Shown here in pieces: positions 27,118 through 35,752 of a DNA stretch of 64,000 nt. Source of the DNA: an uncultured Alphaproteobacteria bacterium (GTDB lineage: Bacteria; Pseudomonadota; Alphaproteobacteria; RF32; CAG-239); assembly GCA_944391425.1 (NCBI GenBank), contig CALXTO010000002.1, positions 18,538-82,537 on the forward strand. Direction: 5' to 3'. The position numbers and the translations under genes are program-made. A model generated the notes under the pieces. The model saw only the letters and a program-made list of their open reading frames with translations, searched no databases and was not told the DNA's origin. Each line of letters starts with the position of its first letter. Within the stretch, counting starts at the first letter, position 1.

Positions 27118-27666
27118 ATGAGAAACGTCGGCGTTGCTGTTTTGCTTTTGCTGCTGGGGGCTTGTGGTTTTGAGCCTTTGTACGTGCAGCGGAAAAGTTC
27201 CGGTCTGTGGTATTTTGACGGAACTTTCGACACCTCCATCAGTTCTCAAATGGCTCAAATCAAAATTGATCCGATTGCAAACCGTTTCGGGCAGCAACTG
27301 CGCAACAGTTTGTTGGATTTGATTACGCCGCAAGGAGCTCCTAAAAATCCGAAATATCATTTGTCGGTTTCCCTGCGCAGCCGGAATGTTGTTCAGCAGG
27401 CGATGCGCGACGATATTACGGCAACGAGCGAAAGAGTTTCTTATGTCGTCGACTACAGTCTGTGGCAGAACAATGAAGAATGTTTGAAAGGCGACAGCGT
27501 TGCCTATGTCAGTTATGACATTATGGCGAATCCGTATTCAACGACAATGGCTCAGAAAAAGACGGAAGCCGATGCCGCCAAGATTATTGCCAATGATATT
27601 GCATTGCGTTTGGGCGCATATTTCCATTCGCAGATGAAAGAAAAAGGCCCGAATCATGCTTTTTAA
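27118..27666 (+). CDS. lptE: LPS-assembly lipoprotein LptE
   Basis: LptE plugs the LptD barrel in the outer membrane. The 182-residue protein starts with a lipoprotein signal (MRNVGVAVLLLLLGACGFEP, lipidated Cys16) followed by the GFEPLY motif common to the family. The mature part has the LptE order: IDPIANRFGQQLRNSLLDL, YHLSVSLRSR, and VSYVVDYSLWQ. The start at 27118 is 10 nt after the leuS stop; longer in-frame reading into leuS is rejected. The last 11 nt overlap holA. Position between leuS and holA is conserved widely in proteobacteria. Confidence 0.93.
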   Translation: MRNVGVAVLLLLLGACGFEPLYVQRKSSGLWYFDGTFDTSISSQMAQIKIDPIANRFGQQLRNSLLDLITPQGAPKNPKYHLSVSLRSRNVVQQAMRDDITATSERVSYVVDYSLWQNNEECLKGDSVAYVSYDIMANPYSTTMAQKKTEADAAKIIANDIALRLGAYFHSQMKEKGPNHAF

Positions 27667-28690
27667 GGCCGCCCAGTTTGATAAATATATCAAAAAAAAC
27701 GATCCGGATATCAGAGTTTTTATCGTCTATGGCAGTAATGAGGGCTTGGTTGCCGAATATGTCAAAAAGCTGGTCGGCACGGTATCTGCCGATTTGTATG
27801 ATCCGTTTGCGGTTGTTTACCTGAACGGGGCGGATGTCAACGCTGATCCCGGTGTTTTGTTTGCGGAATACAGCAGCCGTTCTTTGATGGGCGGCCGGCG
27901 GGTAATTGTAGTGCGCGATGCCGACAATAATCTGACCAAACATATCAAGTATCTTCTGGAGAATCTGAAATCCGACACGCTGGTTGTCATAACTTCGTCG
28001 TCCCTGAATAAGAAATCTTCGCTGGTTTCTTTGGGGGAGAGCAATGCCGAGGCGGCTGTTTTGGCTTGTTACGAAGACCGAGATGAAGATATATTTGCTA
28101 CGGCACGCAGTCTTTTTATCGAGAACGGACTGACAATAAACAGCGAGGCTTTGCAGCTGTTGTGTTCGCGGCTTTCCAATGACCGCAAATCGAGTTTGGG
28201 CGAGATAGAGAAGCTGATTACCTATATGGGCGATAAAAAGAACGTGACGACGGAAGATGTTCGGACCGTTATTGCCGACCAGTCGGCGTCTAACAGCGAA
28301 GATGTTTGTTATTATGCCGCGGGCGGCTATGCGGATAAGGCCCAAGCTGCTTTGCAGAAGCTTTTTAATGAAGGCGAAGAGCCGGTTTCAATCACCCGAG
28401 CTTTGAGTTATCATTTTAGCCGTCTGCTGGCCTGCAAAGGCTTTATGGAAAAAGGCGAACCTTTGGACAAGGCTGTCGGAAAATTGGTTCCGAGGGTTAT
28501 TTTTTACCGGGAATCGAGTTTTAAACGACAGGTAGCCTTGTGGCCGAAAGAAAGGATATATTCGGTTTTGGAATTATTGTATAAATGTGAAAAAGACTGC
28601 AAAACTACCAATATGCCGGCGGCCGAAGTTCTCAGTTATGCTTTGATGCAGATTTCTTCCGCTGCTGCCCGCCTGGGTAAAGCGGTTTGA
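27656..28690 (+). CDS. holA: DNA polymerase III delta subunit
   Basis: HolA is the clamp-loader wrench that opens the beta sliding clamp. The 344-residue protein shows the family layout: N-terminal clamp-binding domain (IRVFIVYGSNEGLVAEYVKKL; SRSLMGGRRVIVVRDADN), a middle AAA+-like lid (LLCSRLSNDRKSSLGEIEKL) and a C-terminal collar (ISITRALSYHFSRLLACKGF-like region; LWPKERIYSVLELLYKCEKD). It overlaps lptE by 11 nt and is the last gene of the leuS operon. Confidence 0.9.
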   Translation: MLFKAAQFDKYIKKNDPDIRVFIVYGSNEGLVAEYVKKLVGTVSADLYDPFAVVYLNGADVNADPGVLFAEYSSRSLMGGRRVIVVRDADNNLTKHIKYLLENLKSDTLVVITSSSLNKKSSLVSLGESNAEAAVLACYEDRDEDIFATARSLFIENGLTINSEALQLLCSRLSNDRKSSLGEIEKLITYMGDKKNVTTEDVRTVIADQSASNSEDVCYYAAGGYADKAQAALQKLFNEGEEPVSITRALSYHFSRLLACKGFMEKGEPLDKAVGKLVPRVIFYRESSFKRQVALWPKERIYSVLELLYKCEKDCKTTNMPAAEVLSYALMQISSAAARLGKAV

Positions 28691-28724
28691 TTTTGCGGCT
28701 TTACCCGAGGCAGGGTGTGTTTGT

Positions 28725-28946
28725 TTAATTCATTTTGTGGTTGATTGCTTCACGCAGCGAACATGACGGAACAAAAACCATCGCCAAAGCTGACAAACCG
28801 ATTAATACGTAGAGGATGCGGCTGAGGACGCTCATCGGGCCGAAAAGAAAAGCGACGAGGTCGAATTCGAAAGCGCCGACCAGACCCCAGTTGAGGCCGC
28901 CGACGATTGTCAGAATTAAAGCCAGATTATGCCAGAAAGCATTCAT
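28725..28946 (-). CDS. DUF378 family small membrane protein
   Basis: A 73-residue protein with two transmembrane helices. It starts MNAFWHNLALILTIVGGLNW, and the GLNWGLVGAF motif is the DUF378 (YuzA-like) hallmark. The second helix is followed by a short tail with one cysteine (FVPSCSLREAINHK). Function is unknown. The start at 28946 is set by AAGGAG 7 nt upstream; an in-frame upstream ATG at 28964 would place that site inside the gene. It is monocistronic on the minus strand, convergent with holA. Confidence 0.88.
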   Translation of the reverse strand: MNAFWHNLALILTIVGGLNWGLVGAFEFDLVAFLFGPMSVLSRILYVLIGLSALAMVFVPSCSLREAINHKMN

Positions 28947-29031
28947 TTTAAATCTCCTTTGCAATTGTTTAACAGATACGGTTAAGATATAAATGCGAAA
29001 AAGAGAGTTTCAAGCGGAGAGGGGCTTTTTA

Positions 29032-29808
29032 ATGTACAGTAACAAGTTTAAAACCTTTATTCAGATATGGCAGAAGGATTTTGCCATTGAGAGAACGATT
29101 GATGAGAGAGTCTGTCTGGATAAGGACGGTCATCCCCTGCCATGGTATACTTATCCGGCAATCGAATATTTGCGGCAGTTTGACTACAAAGAAAAGAAAA
29201 TATTTGAATTCGGATGCGGGATGTCTTCTTTGTTTTGGGCGATGCGGGCAAAAAAAGTCGTCAGTGTGGAGGATAATCCCGAGTGGTTTGCAAAATGGCA
29301 AAAAGAATTTAATATGCCTAATCTGGAAGTTCGTTGCCGTTCGTCTGATAATTTGTATGAAAGAGCCGTTTTTGAAGATGAGGACAGGTATGATGTTATT
29401 GTTGTTGACGGCAAACGCCGGGCGGCATGCTGTGAAGCAGCAGTGCGGAAATTGGCTGACGGAGGCATGATTATTTTAGATGACAGTGATCGTGTTAACA
29501 CCAGTGCCGAATATATTGCGGCAGTTGCGGCCTTGCAAAGGAGTAATCTGCTTCAGATTGATTTTTACGGTTTTTGCCCGATGAATAATTATACCAAAAC
29601 AACGTCTCTGTTTTTGCACCGCGATTTTGATTTTAAAACTTCCGGCGTACAACCGGCAAACGGCTGGGGAAATTTATGGTCAATGAGCCGGAAGGAACGT
29701 AAAATATTTTACCGAGAGAATGTTTTAGTCGATAACGCCCCAGTTGCCCGCTACCAAGACCATAATCAGGAGCAGGAAGAAGATCATTGCGAAACCGGCT
29801 CGCACTGA
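29032..29808 (+). CDS. SAM-dependent methyltransferase-like protein
   Basis: A 258-residue protein with a class I Rossmann methyltransferase core. Motif I is KKIFEFGCGMSSLFWAMRAK, then VVSVEDNPEWFAKW (acidic residue for SAM ribose) and YDVIVVDGKRRAACCEAAV; LADGGMIILDDSD matches the DD motif of small FkbM/TylF-like enzymes. The substrate is unknown. The start at 29032 (MYSNKFKT) follows GAGAGGGG. The last 28 residues (after KIFYRENVL) lie inside the convergent membrane-protein gene and look like read-through rather than a folded tail, so an ancestral stop near 29730 may have been lost. Confidence 0.75.
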   Translation: MYSNKFKTFIQIWQKDFAIERTIDERVCLDKDGHPLPWYTYPAIEYLRQFDYKEKKIFEFGCGMSSLFWAMRAKKVVSVEDNPEWFAKWQKEFNMPNLEVRCRSSDNLYERAVFEDEDRYDVIVVDGKRRAACCEAAVRKLADGGMIILDDSDRVNTSAEYIAAVAALQRSNLLQIDFYGFCPMNNYTKTTSLFLHRDFDFKTSGVQPANGWGNLWSMSRKERKIFYRENVLVDNAPVARYQDHNQEQEEDHCETGSH

Positions 29809-30627
29809 AACATTGTCCGGAATTTTATTATATTTGTTCAGCAGAAATACGAAGACCGGTGCCGTCAACAGCAGAGCAATAACATATCCGGGATTGGGAG
29901 CAAGACGCATGGCCATGGTTTTGGAGGCAATCAGGGCTGCGGAAAAGCTGATAATGTAAATTCCGGTGTCGATGATTTTACGGTCAAACACGTTTTTGAA
30001 GAAACCGACGAATCCGGGTTTTTCGTATTTGATGTAGAAAATCGTGTTATAGACGCCGCTGACAAAAGTGGCGACGACTAAATAATAGGCGATGTTTGCC
30101 CATATATTTTGCCCCATCATGGCGATTTCTTTGGTGGCGATGCTCATTCCCGATAAGGCAAAGACAGCCGGAGCCATGTAGGCGAAAATCGCTTTGCTGA
30201 CCGGACTTTTTATCATATACCAGTAGCTGACCGTGAAACCGAACAAAACAAGCAGCAAGGTTATGAAAACACTGCCGTTTTCGGCAAGATGAAAAAACAG
30301 CTGCGGTGTCAGTATCCACCACATGACGGCGGTAATCAGGACCGTTACGGCCAGGGTGCGCGATGTCGGTCCGGCGCCGAAGTTGGCAGAGGCAAAGAAA
30401 AGGTGAGAATCGTATATGCCGATGAGCCAGCCCTGAAAAATCAGCAAAAACCAGTTGTAAGCGCTGGTTTGTAACGGCAGGAAAAACAAAAAAGGGAAGA
30501 ATACCAATGCAATGCCGAAACCGCGCCAAATACCGAGAATATATCCGTTAAATTTGTGCTTTTGGTTAACCAGCGTGTACAAAGCGTTGAAAAAGCCATA
30601 AACCAACCCGTTGATTATCCAAAGCAT
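29725..30627 (-). CDS. Ten-helix membrane protein, DMT/EamA-like
   Basis: A 300-residue polytopic protein with about ten hydrophobic segments and almost no hydrophilic loops, in the size range of drug/metabolite transporter (EamA) proteins. It opens MLWIINGLVYGFFNALYTLV and contains FGAGPTSRTLAVTVLITAVM and GMSIATKEIAMMGQNIWAN. The two-fold DMT repeat is suggestive, not proven, and the substrate is unknown. Its 3' end overlaps the convergent methyltransferase-like gene by 84 nt. Confidence 0.7.
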   Translation of the reverse strand: MLWIINGLVYGFFNALYTLVNQKHKFNGYILGIWRGFGIALVFFPFLFFLPLQTSAYNWFLLIFQGWLIGIYDSHLFFASANFGAGPTSRTLAVTVLITAVMWWILTPQLFFHLAENGSVFITLLLVLFGFTVSYWYMIKSPVSKAIFAYMAPAVFALSGMSIATKEIAMMGQNIWANIAYYLVVATFVSGVYNTIFYIKYEKPGFVGFFKNVFDRKIIDTGIYIISFSAALIASKTMAMRLAPNPGYVIALLLTAPVFVFLLNKYNKIPDNVSVRAGFAMIFFLLLIMVLVAGNWGVID

Positions 30628-30689
30628 CTCTGAAAACTCCGTTAACGTTTTCTTAGATATAGTTGTCGGTGCCGAAAATTAAAGGTTTC

Positions 30690-31835
30690 TTATGAACAGA
30701 GTTTTTCAATCAAGTAATTGAGAAGCAGGAATCCTTGCCGCGTGGCTTTAAGGGTATGAGCTGTCTCCGTCAGAAGCCTGTTTTTTTGCAGCTCACAAAG
30801 AGCAGAACGGTTGATGAAAGAATCCAAGTCCAGACCGCAGCAGCGTCGGAATTGTTTTTTGCTGATGCCGGCAGTCAGGCGCAATCCCATAAGGACAAGT
30901 TCTTCGGCGCGTTCAACAGACGTCAGTTTTTCCAGGATGCGAGGAAAAGTCTGTGCGTAAATTCCTTCCGGCAGCGTCAGTCGCCCGTGCGCACCTTGAC
31001 CGATGCCGAGATAATCGTCTCCCTGCCAATAAAGCAGATTATGTCGGCAAGCGAATCCGGGCTGTGCGTAATTGGAGACTTCATATTGTCCGAATCCTTT
31101 ATCTGCGGCTGTTAGGGTTGCCATTTGGTAAAATTCCGCCGCTTGTTCTTCCGCCATGGGTTTGATGCCTTTTTTGGCAAATACAGTCTTTTCTTCGATT
31201 GTCAATAGGTAGAGGGAGAGGTGTTTAAGCGGAAAGTTCAGCAGCCGTTCAAGGTTTTGTTGCCATTTTTTTTCGTCTTGTCCGGGCAAGGCATAAATGA
31301 GATCGGCAGAGGCATTGTCAAAAAGGCGGCATACTTCTTCCAGAGCATACAGGGCCTGGGCAGAAGTATGGGTTCGGCCCAAAAATTTCAGCTCTTTGTC
31401 GCAGAGAGATTGCACACCTAGAGAAAGCCTGTTAATGCCGGCCTGTTTTAATTCGGAAAATAAAGTCGGCGTGTGGGTGTTGGGGTTGGCTTCAAGCGAA
31501 ATTTCAATGTCGGAGGATAGTTTCCAGTTGCGGGCAACGGTATTGAGAATTTTTTCAATATTTTGAGGTTTGAGCAGGGAAGGCGTGCCGCCGCCGAAAA
31601 AAATGGATGTTACCGTTTTGTGGCCGGTGAATTCGGCATAATAATCCAAATCATCCAGATATTGCTTAATCAGATCGTCTTGTCCGGCATTTTTTTGAAC
31701 TTTGCTGAAGAAGTCGCAATAAGGGCATTTGCTGAGGCAAAAAGGCCAATGCACATATATTCCGAATGGAAAAGGCTTTTTAATGGAAGCTCTGTTCAGC
31801 AGTTCGCTGTCTGAAAATTTTTGCTGTGGTTCCAT
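30690..31835 (-). CDS. hemW: Heme chaperone HemW (radical SAM, HemN-like)
   Basis: HemW is a radical-SAM relative of coproporphyrinogen III dehydrogenase that binds and delivers heme rather than oxidising the porphyrinogen. The 381-residue protein has GIYVHWPFCLSKCPYCDFFS with the [4Fe-4S] cysteines C33, C37 and C40, FFGGGTPSLL, EISLEANPNT, INRLSLGVQS and HLSLYLLTIEE. This order and length fit HemW rather than oxygen-independent HemN, which has a longer N-terminus. The start at 31835 lies 4 nt after the hslU stop; a longer in-frame reading into hslU is rejected. It is co-transcribed with hslVU. Confidence 0.9.
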   Translation of the reverse strand: MEPQQKFSDSELLNRASIKKPFPFGIYVHWPFCLSKCPYCDFFSKVQKNAGQDDLIKQYLDDLDYYAEFTGHKTVTSIFFGGGTPSLLKPQNIEKILNTVARNWKLSSDIEISLEANPNTHTPTLFSELKQAGINRLSLGVQSLCDKELKFLGRTHTSAQALYALEEVCRLFDNASADLIYALPGQDEKKWQQNLERLLNFPLKHLSLYLLTIEEKTVFAKKGIKPMAEEQAAEFYQMATLTAADKGFGQYEVSNYAQPGFACRHNLLYWQGDDYLGIGQGAHGRLTLPEGIYAQTFPRILEKLTSVERAEELVLMGLRLTAGISKKQFRRCCGLDLDSFINRSALCELQKNRLLTETAHTLKATRQGFLLLNYLIEKLCS

Positions 31836-31839
31836 CTTT

Positions 31840-33147
31840 CTACAGGATAAATTTTGACAGGTCGCCAGCTTCGGTATACTTATGCAGTCTTTCTTCGACA
31901 AATTCGGGGGTGATGACGGCTGTTTCTCCGCTTTTATCGGGAGCATAGTAGCTGATGTCTTCAAGCAGAATTTCCAAGACCGTATGCAGTCGGCGCGCAC
32001 CGATGTTTTCGACGTTTTCATTGATGGAAACGGCAATATCGGCAATCTTGTCTATGGCTTCCGGACGGAATTCCAAACGGAAATTTTCGGTTCCGAGCAG
32101 AGCCGTGTATTGTTCGATGAGATTGGCTTCCGGTTCGGTAAGAATGCGGACGAAGTCATTGTGCGTGAGGGCTTTCAGTTCAACGCGGATCGGTAGGCGG
32201 CCCTGAAGTTCAGGCAACAGGTCCGACGGTTTGGCAAGATGAAAAGCGCCGGAACAGATAAACAAAATATGGTCGGTTTTGACCATGCCGTATTTTGTGC
32301 TTACGGTAGTGCCTTCAATCAGGGGCAACAGGTCGCGCTGGACGCCTTCGCGGGAAACATCGCCACGGCTGCCGTCGGATTTTCCGGTGATCTTGTCAAT
32401 CTCGTCAATAAAGACAATACCGTCGTTTTCCACGGCTTTGATTGCTTCGCGGGTAACGGTTTCATTGTCCAGGAGCTTGTCGCTTTCTTCATCAATTAGG
32501 AGTTTGCGGGCTTCCCTGACCGTCAGTTTGCGGGTTTTGTATTTTTGCGGAGAACCGCCAAGCAAATCACCCAGACTAATCATGCCCATGGAGGCTCCGG
32601 GCATTCCGGGGATGTCTATGGTCGGCATGGAGGCATTGGAGTTATCAAGGAGAGAAATTTCGATTTCCTTGTCGTCCAATTTCTTTTCACGAAGGAGCTG
32701 GCGGAACTTTTGCTTGGTTTCATCCCCGGCGGATAAGCCGACCAAAACTTCCAGCAGGCGTTCTTCGGCTCCTTCTTCGGCTTTGGCACAGACCTGCCGC
32801 CGCAGCCTTTGGCGGGTGTCGTTGAGAGCAATTTCCAACAAATCGCGAATGATGCTTTCAACATCGCGACCGACATAGCCGATTTCGGTAAACTTGGTCG
32901 CTTCAACTTTGATGAATGGCGCTTTGGCTAATTTAGCCAGCCGTCGGGAGATTTCAGTTTTGCCAACCCCGGTCGGTCCAACCATCAAAATGTTTTTGGG
33001 AACAATTTCTTCTTTGAGCTTGTCAGAGAGCTGCATCCGCCGCCAGCGGTTTCGCAAAGCAATGGCGACGGCTTTTTTGGCATCTTCTTGTCCGATAATA
33101 TATTTATCGAGTTCGGAGACGATTTCGCGGGGGCTGAAACTAGTCAT
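31840..33147 (-). CDS. hslU: ATP-dependent protease ATPase subunit HslU (ClpY)
   Basis: HslU is the hexameric AAA+ unfoldase that feeds proteins into HslV. The 435-residue protein begins [20 protein letters not shown] and has Walker A GPTGVGKT (57-64), the pore motif GYVGRD, Walker [12 protein letters not shown], sensor and arginine residues in [15 protein letters not shown], and the C-terminal end DLSKFIL that docks into HslV. Its start overlaps the end of hslV by 8 nt. It is in the heat-shock operon hslV-hslU-hemW. Confidence 0.97.
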   Translation of the reverse strand: MTSFSPREIVSELDKYIIGQEDAKKAVAIALRNRWRRMQLSDKLKEEIVPKNILMVGPTGVGKTEISRRLAKLAKAPFIKVEATKFTEIGYVGRDVESIIRDLLEIALNDTRQRLRRQVCAKAEEGAEERLLEVLVGLSAGDETKQKFRQLLREKKLDDKEIEISLLDNSNASMPTIDIPGMPGASMGMISLGDLLGGSPQKYKTRKLTVREARKLLIDEESDKLLDNETVTREAIKAVENDGIVFIDEIDKITGKSDGSRGDVSREGVQRDLLPLIEGTTVSTKYGMVKTDHILFICSGAFHLAKPSDLLPELQGRLPIRVELKALTHNDFVRILTEPEANLIEQYTALLGTENFRLEFRPEAIDKIADIAVSINENVENIGARRLHTVLEILLEDISYYAPDKSGETAVITPEFVEERLHKYTEAGDLSKFIL

Positions 33148-33673
33148 TTTTAATACTTTCAATGATTACGTTATGATTGGTGTAGACATCTATGTCGCCG
33201 GCAATTTGCATGGCTTTGCGGGCAATATCTTCCAGCGACAGTTCCGGAATGTCATAAAGGGCTTTGGCTGCAGCCATGGCATAATTGCCTCCGGAACCGA
33301 TGCCGATGATGCCGTCGTCAGGTTCCATGACTTCTCCGGTGCCGGAAATGACCAGGGATGTTTCTTTGTCGGCAACAATCATAAAAGCCTGCAGTTGGCG
33401 CAAATATTTGTCCATCCGCCAGTCCTTGGCGAGTTCTACTGCGGCGCGTTTGAGTTGGTTGGCGTGTTTTTCCAATTTTGCTTCCAGCCGTTCAATCAGG
33501 GTTATGCCGTCGGCAGCTGCGCCGGCAAATCCGGCGATAATATTGTTGTTTCCGCCGATACGCCTCACTTTGACGGATTTTGATTTAAAAATTACCGCTT
33601 CACCCAGAGTTGCCTGTCCGTCTCCGGCCATAACCACTTCCTTTCCTTTGCGGATGCATAGAATTGTTGTCAT
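33140..33673 (-). CDS. hslV: ATP-dependent protease peptidase subunit HslV (ClpQ)
   Basis: HslV is the proteasome-like peptidase of the HslUV heat-shock protease. The 177-residue protein starts [10 protein letters not shown]; Thr2 becomes the N-terminal nucleophile after Met removal. [12 protein letters not shown] carries further family residues, and [16 protein letters not shown] is the cation-site region. A promoter of the same pattern as grpE lies 34 nt upstream (33707-33735, minus). hslU follows with an 8-nt overlap. Confidence 0.97.
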   Translation of the reverse strand: MTTILCIRKGKEVVMAGDGQATLGEAVIFKSKSVKVRRIGGNNNIIAGFAGAAADGITLIERLEAKLEKHANQLKRAAVELAKDWRMDKYLRQLQAFMIVADKETSLVISGTGEVMEPDDGIIGIGSGGNYAMAAAKALYDIPELSLEDIARKAMQIAGDIDVYTNHNVIIESIKND

Positions 33674-33706
33674 TTCGGATATCCTTTTTATTTCATCTGG
33701 ATTTAT

Positions 33707-33735
33707 ATTTAGGTAAAAATCTTTTTAATTGCAAG
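33707..33735 (-). promoter_or_regulatory. Promoter of hslV-hslU, possible RpoH type
   Basis: On the minus strand: CTTGCA (33735-33730), a 17-nt spacer, CTAAAT (33712-33707). The -10 hexamer and spacer length are identical to those of the grpE promoter, and the -35 shares CTTG. Confidence 0.6.
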
Positions 33736-33744
33736 CCGTCGGTA

Positions 33745-33776
33745 CAAAAAACGCCCGGTTTGTTTATCCGGGCGTT
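33745..33776 (-). terminator. Intrinsic terminator of the lipoprotein gene
   Basis: AACGCCCGG (33750-33758) pairs with CCGGGCGTT (33768-33776) and is followed on the minus strand by a T-run. It ends the lipoprotein gene at 33792-35741 and insulates hslVU. Confidence 0.9.
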
Positions 33777-33791
33777 GGAGGCTTGATGCGG

Positions 33792-35741
33792 CTATTTCTT
33801 TTCTTCGTCTTTGATAACGGCCGGCGTTTTATCAGCTTTGGAGTTATCAATGGCGTCGGCCAGCGGCGTTTCATAAGTTTTTACCGCCGCCGGTTTTTTA
33901 TTTTCAAATTTGCGTCCGCAAATTTCCAGCCCAAGACCTTTAAGAGCGGTTTCCACCGGAATAAACAAATCCGGAGAATCGTCCACCTTTTTGCTGGTGT
34001 GGGCAAGTCCGACAATGTTGCCGTTCTTGTCAATCAGCGCTCCGCCGAGGGTAACGGTCTGAACAAATGTATCGGCAATGATTTCGGCGCCGCGTTCTTC
34101 CGACCAGCGATAACCGGTGACACGTCCTTCATTGTCGATATAGCCTTCGCCTTCGGTGTCAAGATCCAACAGACCCAGAGTCAGCAGAATGTCTTTGTTG
34201 ACTTCCGGCAAGGACAGAGACAACGGCAGCGGTGTGTATTCCGTCGGTTCGTCCAGCAACAGAAGAGCGACATTTTTGTTGGGGTTGACGCGGAAAGCCG
34301 CGCCTTTGAACTTTTTGCCGTTGATTGTCTGAAGGTTAAAGTTGTTGTTGCCTTTGATCATCAGATCCGCCGAAGTGAGAACCAGATTGTCGGCAATGAT
34401 CAAACCGGCGCCTTTTTTGCCTTCGGCATTTTCTACGGAAATAATAGAAGCTCTCACCTTATAAAGGTTATAGGGATTGAGGTTTTCATACGGCGGCTGG
34501 TTTTCAATGCAGAAACTGTTGTTGATGTTGGCAAAAGAACTTTCAACCATGTTACGGTTGGCAATCAGCTTCTCGTCCGCGGTATTTAAGGGAACGTCCA
34601 GCCAATAGTCATCGGCGATAGTTACTTTGTCGTCGATTGTTTTAACGACGGTGCAGCCGTCATCAACAATTTCAATGGCGCGGCAATTGTCGTCAATGGC
34701 CAGACCGGCCGTTTTGCCGTCACGGGCTTTGATTGTTTTTCCCGTTGCGCTGGAACCTCCGGCCTGATCGACATTGTTGCCAATACCGGAAGCACAGTTT
34801 TGCAGCAGGTTTACGCCTTTGATTTCTTTGTCATATTGGGAGGCAAAGGTTTGGTTGCGCGCATCCAGGCTTTGGAGATAGGCCAGCTGCCGCTGAATAT
34901 CTTCCGGACGGATGCGCTGGGCAAGCGTACTGTTGAAACAATCGATTTCCGGAAGCTTAATCAAAGCGTCTTCAAAAGCGCGTTCAACGAGGAGCGTTTC
35001 GCCATTGGGTTCTCCTTCCGAAATCTGTCCGTAACCGGTTGTGATACCCTTGCAGTAAACTTCGTCGCGGGCAAGGTTCATCACACGCCAGACGACCGTC
35101 ATTTCAGAAGAACCGCTGCGCAGCTTTTTCTGTTTGACATTGTTCCAGTCGAATTCGTCACAGATATTCATGAAATAATCGGTAATTTCGGCTGTTATGA
35201 TATATTCGGGATAGGGATGCTTATCCGAATCCATGTAATAGGGGCTTTTTTTATCAACGACAACCGGATAGTAATCGTTCATCGTTTCATAAAAGACATC
35301 GAAGAAACGCATATCTTTCTGCATGGCGCGTCCCTGATTGAGGAAAACGTTCCGGCTTTCGCGGCGGCAGCCGAAAATGCGGAAACGATAGTTGCCGAGT
35401 TTGTTTTCAAACTCGTCGTATTTGCGTCCTTTTTGGATGCGGAAGTCAACGTATTCCAGTTTGACGGGAGCAAAGGAATCGCGGCGGTGGTGCAGGTAAA
35501 TGTAGGCATCGTACTGGCTGTCGTCGATAATCAGTGTTTGATAGCGGGGCTGAGTGCGGTCCTGCAGGTAGGAAATGCGCCGAACCGGTTTTTTCTTCAT
35601 CGGTTCGCACATGCAGTCAAACATTCCCAAAGTGGATTCGCTGCCGTCGCACATACAGGGAATCAGTTCAGGGCTTTCTTTGCTGCAAGACGCCAGCAAA
35701 AAGAAGCCGAGCAGGAATTTGAGGGATGTTTTTTTCTTCAT
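33792..35741 (-). CDS. Lipoprotein with catalytically dead trypsin-like domain
   Basis: A 649-residue predicted lipoprotein: signal peptide ending LLASC, lipidated Cys19, then a Cys-rich stretch (PCMCDG, DCMCEP). The middle (residues about 55-310) is an unrecognised domain with YIITAEITDYF and EMTVVWRVMNLARDEV, reminiscent of curli-assembly-like lipoproteins. Residues about 430-620 fit the HtrA/trypsin fold: KGAGLIIADNLVLTSADLM, NKNVALLLLDEP, TLGGALIDKNGNIVGLAH and FIPVETAL. The catalytic His, Asp and Ser align with D459, N490 and L565, so it cannot be a serine protease. It may bind partners in the envelope. comM lies 11 nt upstream and may share its transcript. Confidence 0.78.
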   Translation of the reverse strand: MKKKTSLKFLLGFFLLASCSKESPELIPCMCDGSESTLGMFDCMCEPMKKKPVRRISYLQDRTQPRYQTLIIDDSQYDAYIYLHHRRDSFAPVKLEYVDFRIQKGRKYDEFENKLGNYRFRIFGCRRESRNVFLNQGRAMQKDMRFFDVFYETMNDYYPVVVDKKSPYYMDSDKHPYPEYIITAEITDYFMNICDEFDWNNVKQKKLRSGSSEMTVVWRVMNLARDEVYCKGITTGYGQISEGEPNGETLLVERAFEDALIKLPEIDCFNSTLAQRIRPEDIQRQLAYLQSLDARNQTFASQYDKEIKGVNLLQNCASGIGNNVDQAGGSSATGKTIKARDGKTAGLAIDDNCRAIEIVDDGCTVVKTIDDKVTIADDYWLDVPLNTADEKLIANRNMVESSFANINNSFCIENQPPYENLNPYNLYKVRASIISVENAEGKKGAGLIIADNLVLTSADLMIKGNNNFNLQTINGKKFKGAAFRVNPNKNVALLLLDEPTEYTPLPLSLSLPEVNKDILLTLGLLDLDTEGEGYIDNEGRVTGYRWSEERGAEIIADTFVQTVTLGGALIDKNGNIVGLAHTSKKVDDSPDLFIPVETALKGLGLEICGRKFENKKPAAVKTYETPLADAIDNSKADKTPAVIKDEEKK

Positions 35742-35752
35742 GAGTTTTGCTC

